Shown piece after piece: positions 6,392-9,731 of a stretch of 9,731 bases of DNA. Position numbers and translations under genes: made by a program. The notes below the pieces were generated by a model, which saw only the letters and a program-made list of their open reading frames with translations, searched no databases and was not told where the DNA came from. The DNA comes from Planctomycetota bacterium (GTDB lineage Bacteria; Planctomycetota; Phycisphaerae; Sedimentisphaerales; SM23-30), in NCBI GenBank assembly GCA_022705365.1, contig JAKJEP010000108.1, positions 1 through 9,731 on the forward strand, written 5' to 3'. Position 1 is the first letter of the stretch; each line of letters begins with the position of its first letter.

Positions 6392-6886
6392 TTAAACCGA
6401 ATAAGCCGAATTGGATTGCAGCTGGGGAGGATAGTGATCGAATAACAAGACGGAAATTTCGCTAATCCGACGCAGTTTTTGCAGAGGAATGGCGGAATTG
6501 CCTTTTTCCTGAATCCACAAATTCCGCGCCCAGTCAAGGGTGTGGGGGCTGAGCAGGGCGGAAGCCGGGTGGGCAAGTCTGGCTTCGGCCGTCATTTCGT
6601 GCAGCAATTTTTTATCGGAATCGGGCAGTTGAAGCTGATTGAGCAGGCTCCAGAACAACAGGTCCGGATCGTTCCAGGTTTTTTTTACTCCATTTTTTTT
6701 ACTTTGATAACCGATCCAGAGAGCCAACCCAATCACCAGCAGCAAGCCGGAGATAAAACAGAACCAGAACACCCAGTTCTCCATCGAATGAGCAACAAAT
6801 CCGTTTCGGATTTGGCGGATGCCATTGACCAGATCCTGGACCTGATAGTCCATACGAAACAGGTTTTCCTCAAACAGCCAGGGCAT
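6392..6886 (-). CDS. Hypothetical single-span membrane protein (164 aa)
   Basis: A bitopic membrane protein: a short amphipathic N-terminal region (1-36), one strong membrane helix (about 37-60), a basic stop-transfer stretch (Q-S-K-K-N-G-V-K-K) and a soluble helical tail of about 95 residues. The positive charges after the helix suggest the tail is cytoplasmic. The tail (about 74-130) has a pattern L-F-W-x-L-L-x-x-L-x-L, K-K-L-L, A-R-L-A-H-P, ending in a short helix; it recalls helical segments found next to PilZ domains in other bacteria, but this is a loose memory, not a match. The ATG at 6886 is chosen over an upstream ATG at 6955 because AAGGAGG (6899-6893) lies 6 nt before it. It overlaps the HEAT-repeat gene by 17 nt, so the two are surely one operon. 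Function unknown. Confidence 0.72.
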   Translation of the reverse strand: MPWLFEENLFRMDYQVQDLVNGIRQIRNGFVAHSMENWVFWFCFISGLLLVIGLALWIGYQSKKNGVKKTWNDPDLLFWSLLNQLQLPDSDKKLLHEMTAEARLAHPASALLSPHTLDWARNLWIQEKGNSAIPLQKLRRISEISVLLFDHYPPQLQSNSAYSV

Positions 6887-8726
6887 GGCGGTCCTCCTTC
6901 CGGCGAGGGGCCGGGCTGCGTTCCACATCGGTGTGTTCGAGAATCCATCGGGCACTGAGTCGATGGGCCGGCCTGGGATCGCGGAGCATTTGCTGAATGG
7001 CCTGCCGGGCGGAATCTATTTTAGCGATGAGCAAGGCCCTGATGGCATTGGCCCTCGCCCGGTTGTTGGGGCTGTGGACGAATGGCGAAATCCGCTCAAT
7101 GGTCTGGCGGTCCTGCCGATGTTCCAGGGCTTCAACGGCGTTGGCCTGAACCCGAACATCGGTATCCCGCAGAGCCGCAAACAGACATGATTCTACCGAC
7201 GGGGAAGAGGCCGCGTCTATTTCACCCAGTGCGGCCACGGCACAACTGCGAACCATTCGATCTTCATCGCGGGCCAACCGAATTAATTCTGAAACACAGT
7301 CGCCGGCCTGTCCCAGGCTGCGAACCATCCGAACCGCTTTCAGCCGCTGGAGCGGAGAGGGATCCCCAACAATCTTTTTCCAGCGCAGCCGGGCTTCGGG
7401 ATCGATTTTATAGACGGCCCGGCCGGCCTGGCGGCGGTGTTCCTGGTCCAGGACATCAAATTTTTCCCAATAACAGGTGAAAGCAATATTTTGATAATAC
7501 CGCCGGGCGAGTTTTAGGACGCGCGGCCAGGGAGAATTCAGATGTTCCCCGAGAAGAGCCGGAAGATGCGGGTGGTTTCTGCGAATGAGTTGGATCAAGG
7601 ACATTAGTACGACGGATTCGCAGGACAACCGGGCGGTATTCCGGAAAAATTCCAGCGCCACCGAGTCGTCGGCATGCGCCATGGCTTTTACCACCCGACG
7701 GGCAATGGCCGGGTCCGGATTCGCAGCGGCCTCCAGGAGGCAATCGGCCTTTTGGCCGTCCGGGGCACCCAGCGCCGCTACCAGAGAAATCAGATCCGGC
7801 AAAGCGGCCGTTTCGATATATCCGGGCGTGAAAATCTCCGGACGAAGCCAGCGCGGCTTTTTAATTAGTTTCCAGACGCGGGCGGGCGGCGGTTGCCTCT
7901 GCAACCGGGCCTGGGCCGCGATGGCTGCCAGATACGCAGGATTTTGATGATGGGAGATAGCACGAACCGCCGTCATATACAGATCGGGATGCCGGAGAGC
8001 GGAAACACAAAAGGGAGCTATTTCCGGCCGGTCATACTGGAGGAGGATATATCGGATGGTTTTCCCGACGTTATAATACGTCTTGAGTTCGTCTTGCCAG
8101 AAGGAGGAATCGTCCGCCGGCACTGCCATCATTGCCGCCATGACGGCTTCGCCGCGGCGATGGACTCGATAGTTACGAACTGCCAGTTGCAGCGCGGAGC
8201 GGAAGATCCGGATTTGCTCCGGGGAAGATTTCATCTGGGCTCGGACAGAGGAGCGGGTTACCTCCAGCAGGGTATCCGCCGCCAGTTGGGCCACTGACGC
8301 AGCGGTATCGCGCAGGAGGGTGACCACTACATCCGTGATACGCCGATATCCGGAGCAACGAATGATATTCAGGCAATTGAGCCGGGTCTGCTCCTGGGAA
8401 GACCGGGCGGCAAGCCGCAGTCCGCCATAGAGGGTATCCACTCTGTCCAGCAGGAGTTTTTGCCACTGGGGAGAAAATTCATGGTAGGCACGGACCAGAT
8501 CGCAGGTGGCGGCGGGCCGGCCCCGGTCGAGGATCCCTTCCAGAATCACGGATTGATAAGGATCGGCGGAGTGGTGCAAGGCAATGAGAAGGGCCATATC
8601 AGCCGCCTGATTCCGGGTGCGGGTCAAATAGTCATAGATTTTGTCTGCCTGGCTCATCAGGACATTTATCGGCAAAAGGCGGAAAATCGCTTGATACCAT
8701 CGGGAAAATGGTTGAAATCGCAGCAC
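6870..8726 (-). CDS. Large HEAT-repeat protein (up to 618 aa)
   Basis: An alpha-solenoid protein, probably cytoplasmic. The clearest repeats are C-terminal (about 458-602): four units of roughly 30-40 residues with R-x-x-A-V, D-E-D-R-M-V-R-x-x-A-V-x-A-L-G-E-I, D-T-D-V-R-V-x-x-N-A-V-E-A-L, and N-N-R-A-R-A-N-A-I-R-A-L. Weaker repeats lie around 125-165 and 330-400. No enzyme motif is visible, so a scaffold role is likely. The start is uncertain: GTG at 8726 gives 618 residues but has no ribosome site; ATG at 8657 gives 595, also without a good site, and fits a candidate promoter whose start point would lie below 8726. The first 23 residues are hydrophobic and basic (W-Y-Q-A-I-F-R-L-L-P) and could be translated or not. 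Its last 17 nt overlap the membrane-protein gene. Divergent from the aminotransferase. Confidence 0.82.
   Translation of the reverse strand: MLRFQPFSRWYQAIFRLLPINVLMSQADKIYDYLTRTRNQAADMALLIALHHSADPYQSVILEGILDRGRPAATCDLVRAYHEFSPQWQKLLLDRVDTLYGGLRLAARSSQEQTRLNCLNIIRCSGYRRITDVVVTLLRDTAASVAQLAADTLLEVTRSSVRAQMKSSPEQIRIFRSALQLAVRNYRVHRRGEAVMAAMMAVPADDSSFWQDELKTYYNVGKTIRYILLQYDRPEIAPFCVSALRHPDLYMTAVRAISHHQNPAYLAAIAAQARLQRQPPPARVWKLIKKPRWLRPEIFTPGYIETAALPDLISLVAALGAPDGQKADCLLEAAANPDPAIARRVVKAMAHADDSVALEFFRNTARLSCESVVLMSLIQLIRRNHPHLPALLGEHLNSPWPRVLKLARRYYQNIAFTCYWEKFDVLDQEHRRQAGRAVYKIDPEARLRWKKIVGDPSPLQRLKAVRMVRSLGQAGDCVSELIRLARDEDRMVRSCAVAALGEIDAASSPSVESCLFAALRDTDVRVQANAVEALEHRQDRQTIERISPFVHSPNNRARANAIRALLIAKIDSARQAIQQMLRDPRPAHRLSARWILEHTDVERSPAPRRKEDRHALAV
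6893..6899 (-). promoter_or_regulatory. Strong ribosome binding site fixing the membrane-protein start
   Basis: AAGGAGG on the minus strand, 6 nt before the ATG at 6886-6884 and inside the last codons of the HEAT-repeat gene. It is the best Shine-Dalgarno match in the window and excludes the longer start at 6955. Confidence 0.75.
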
Positions 8727-8756
8727 ATTATCATAATAATGCCGAATTTGTGTGCA
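8727..8756 (-). promoter_or_regulatory. Weak candidate promoter for the HEAT/membrane-protein operon
   Basis: On the minus strand GATAAT (8732-8727, five of six) lies 18 bp after TGCACA (8756-8751, four of six). Transcription would begin near 8719, which is inside the longest reading frame and so would favour the ATG at 8657 as start. The spacing and -35 are only fair. Confidence 0.25.
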
Positions 8757-8811
8757 GTCAGGATAAGAGATTTACTCTGTACCAATATAACCTTTTATTA
8801 CGGTGAGATTT

Positions 8812-9731
8812 ATGAAAATCAGCAAAACAGCCCAATCGGTAACGGAATCGGTAACACTGGCAGTAACGGCCCGGGCCAAGCAACTCAAAGCGGAGGGGGT
8901 GGATGTGGTGAGTTTTGGGGCGGGGGAACCGGATTTTGATACGCCGGATTTCATCAAGGAATCGGCCAAGACCTGGCTGGATAAAGGTGCAACAAAATAT
9001 GCACCGGCGGCGGGGACGCTGGAGCTGCGGCAGGAGATCGCCCGGAAGCTGAAAGAGGAAAACGGCCTGACCTACAGCCCCAAGCAGATCGTGGTGGCCT
9101 GCGGGGCCAAACATGCGGTGTACGAGGCGATCCACGCGGTGGTCGATCCGGGCGACGAGGTGCTGATTCCCAACCCGTACTGGGTCAGCTATCCGGAGAT
9201 GGTGAATCTGGTGGGCGGGGTATCCCGGTTCATTGAGACCCGGGAAGAAAATGACTATAAACTAACTCCTGAAATTCTTAAAAAGGCGATTACCAAAAAG
9301 TCGTGCCTGTTAATTTTGAATTATCCTAGTAATCCGGGGGGATTTTGCTATACTAAGGAAGAGCTGGCGGGGCTGGGGGAGGTGATTCTGGATTCGAAGG
9401 TGGCGGTGTTGTCGGATGAGATTTATGAAAAGCTGGTATATGGCGGCATGAAATTCCACAGTTTTGCGGCGGTGGTGCCGCAATTGTATGATCGGACGAT
9501 CACTGTTAACGGGTTCAGCAAGTCGTATTCGATGACCGGGTGGCGGATCGGGTATGCGGCTGGTCCGCAGGATGTCGCCACCGCCATTACGCGGATGCAG
9601 TCGCATATGACATCGGGGCCGGCGACCTTCTGCCAGAATGCCTCGGTTGAAGCCATGCGGAAAGGGAATGCGGATATTGAAAAGATGCGGGTGGAGTTTG
9701 AACGGCGGGCCAAACATATTCATCAGCAACT
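8812..9731 (+). CDS. Aspartate aminotransferase-like PLP enzyme, class I (3' end beyond window)
   Basis: A fold-type I PLP-dependent aminotransferase, most like the aspartate aminotransferases of the Thermus/AspB subgroup, which move the amino group of aspartate to 2-oxoglutarate. 306 codons are present; about 90 residues including the substrate-binding Arg near the C-terminus are outside the window. Visible motifs: GAGEPDFDTP (36-45), K-Y-A-P-A-A-G (62-68), G-A-K-H-A (98-102), N-P-Y-W (121-124), S-DEIY (201-205), the PLP-binding lysine K237 in GFSKSYSMTGWRIGY (234-248), and R245. The usual N-x-P-x-N-P-T-G is here N170-Y-P-S-N-P-G-G177, with Gly in place of Thr. The ATG is preceded at 4 nt by GGTGAG (8802-8807). 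A 120-bp stretch (9241-9360) around this motif has about 36% GC against about 60% on each side. Substrate among related amino acids cannot be fixed from this part. Confidence 0.9.
   Translation, partial: MKISKTAQSVTESVTLAVTARAKQLKAEGVDVVSFGAGEPDFDTPDFIKESAKTWLDKGATKYAPAAGTLELRQEIARKLKEENGLTYSPKQIVVACGAKHAVYEAIHAVVDPGDEVLIPNPYWVSYPEMVNLVGGVSRFIETREENDYKLTPEILKKAITKKSCLLILNYPSNPGGFCYTKEELAGLGEVILDSKVAVLSDEIYEKLVYGGMKFHSFAAVVPQLYDRTITVNGFSKSYSMTGWRIGYAAGPQDVATAITRMQSHMTSGPATFCQNASVEAMRKGNADIEKMRVEFERRAKHIHQQ

Noticed and set aside
6389..6398. GGTTTAAACC palindrome overlapping the membrane-protein stop
   Set aside because: Ten bases, expected several times by chance in a window this size, with no promoter element around it that would make it an operator.

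Overview
The window looks like chromosomal DNA of moderate GC content from a Planctomycetota-type bacterium, possibly Phycisphaerae. This is an inference from gene content, not from a marker gene. The pointers are two HEAT-repeat proteins, an exported PQQ-like beta-propeller protein, a DksA/TraR-family protein with a half-degenerate zinc finger and a long basic N-terminal tail beside lspA, and several GTG starts. No tRNA, rRNA, CRISPR array, insertion sequence or phage gene was seen.

Layout, left to right. (1) Plus strand: a HEAT-repeat protein (13-708, possibly starting before the window) built from two gapless copies of an 88-residue module, then a clear intrinsic terminator (735-770). (2) Plus strand: a good sigma-70-type promoter and ribosome site drive a 58-aa acidic lipoprotein (945-1121), with a possible overlapping 39-aa ORF. 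(3) Minus strand: a Na+/phosphate cotransporter of the NptA type with a PhoU-like tail (1344-3023); its leader can form two mutually exclusive hairpins. (4) Minus strand: a secreted PQQ-like beta-propeller protein (3261-4784), re-started here at a GTG with a good ribosome site. (5) Minus strand: a DksA/TraR-family gene and lspA as a tight pair (6224 to 5020) with a strong promoter in front. (6) Minus strand: a large HEAT-repeat protein overlapping by 17 nt a small single-span membrane protein (8726 to 6392). (7) Plus strand, divergent: a class I aspartate-type aminotransferase that runs off the right edge (8812 onward).

Most of this is housekeeping or envelope content. LspA would be the signal peptidase that matures lipoproteins such as the 58-aa product at 945. 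I see no clear new defence or mobile system. The parts most worth a second look are the unannotated small lipoprotein, the overlapping HEAT/membrane-protein pair, the switch-like leader of the phosphate transporter, the duplicated HEAT protein, and the low-GC patch with an altered motif in the aminotransferase.
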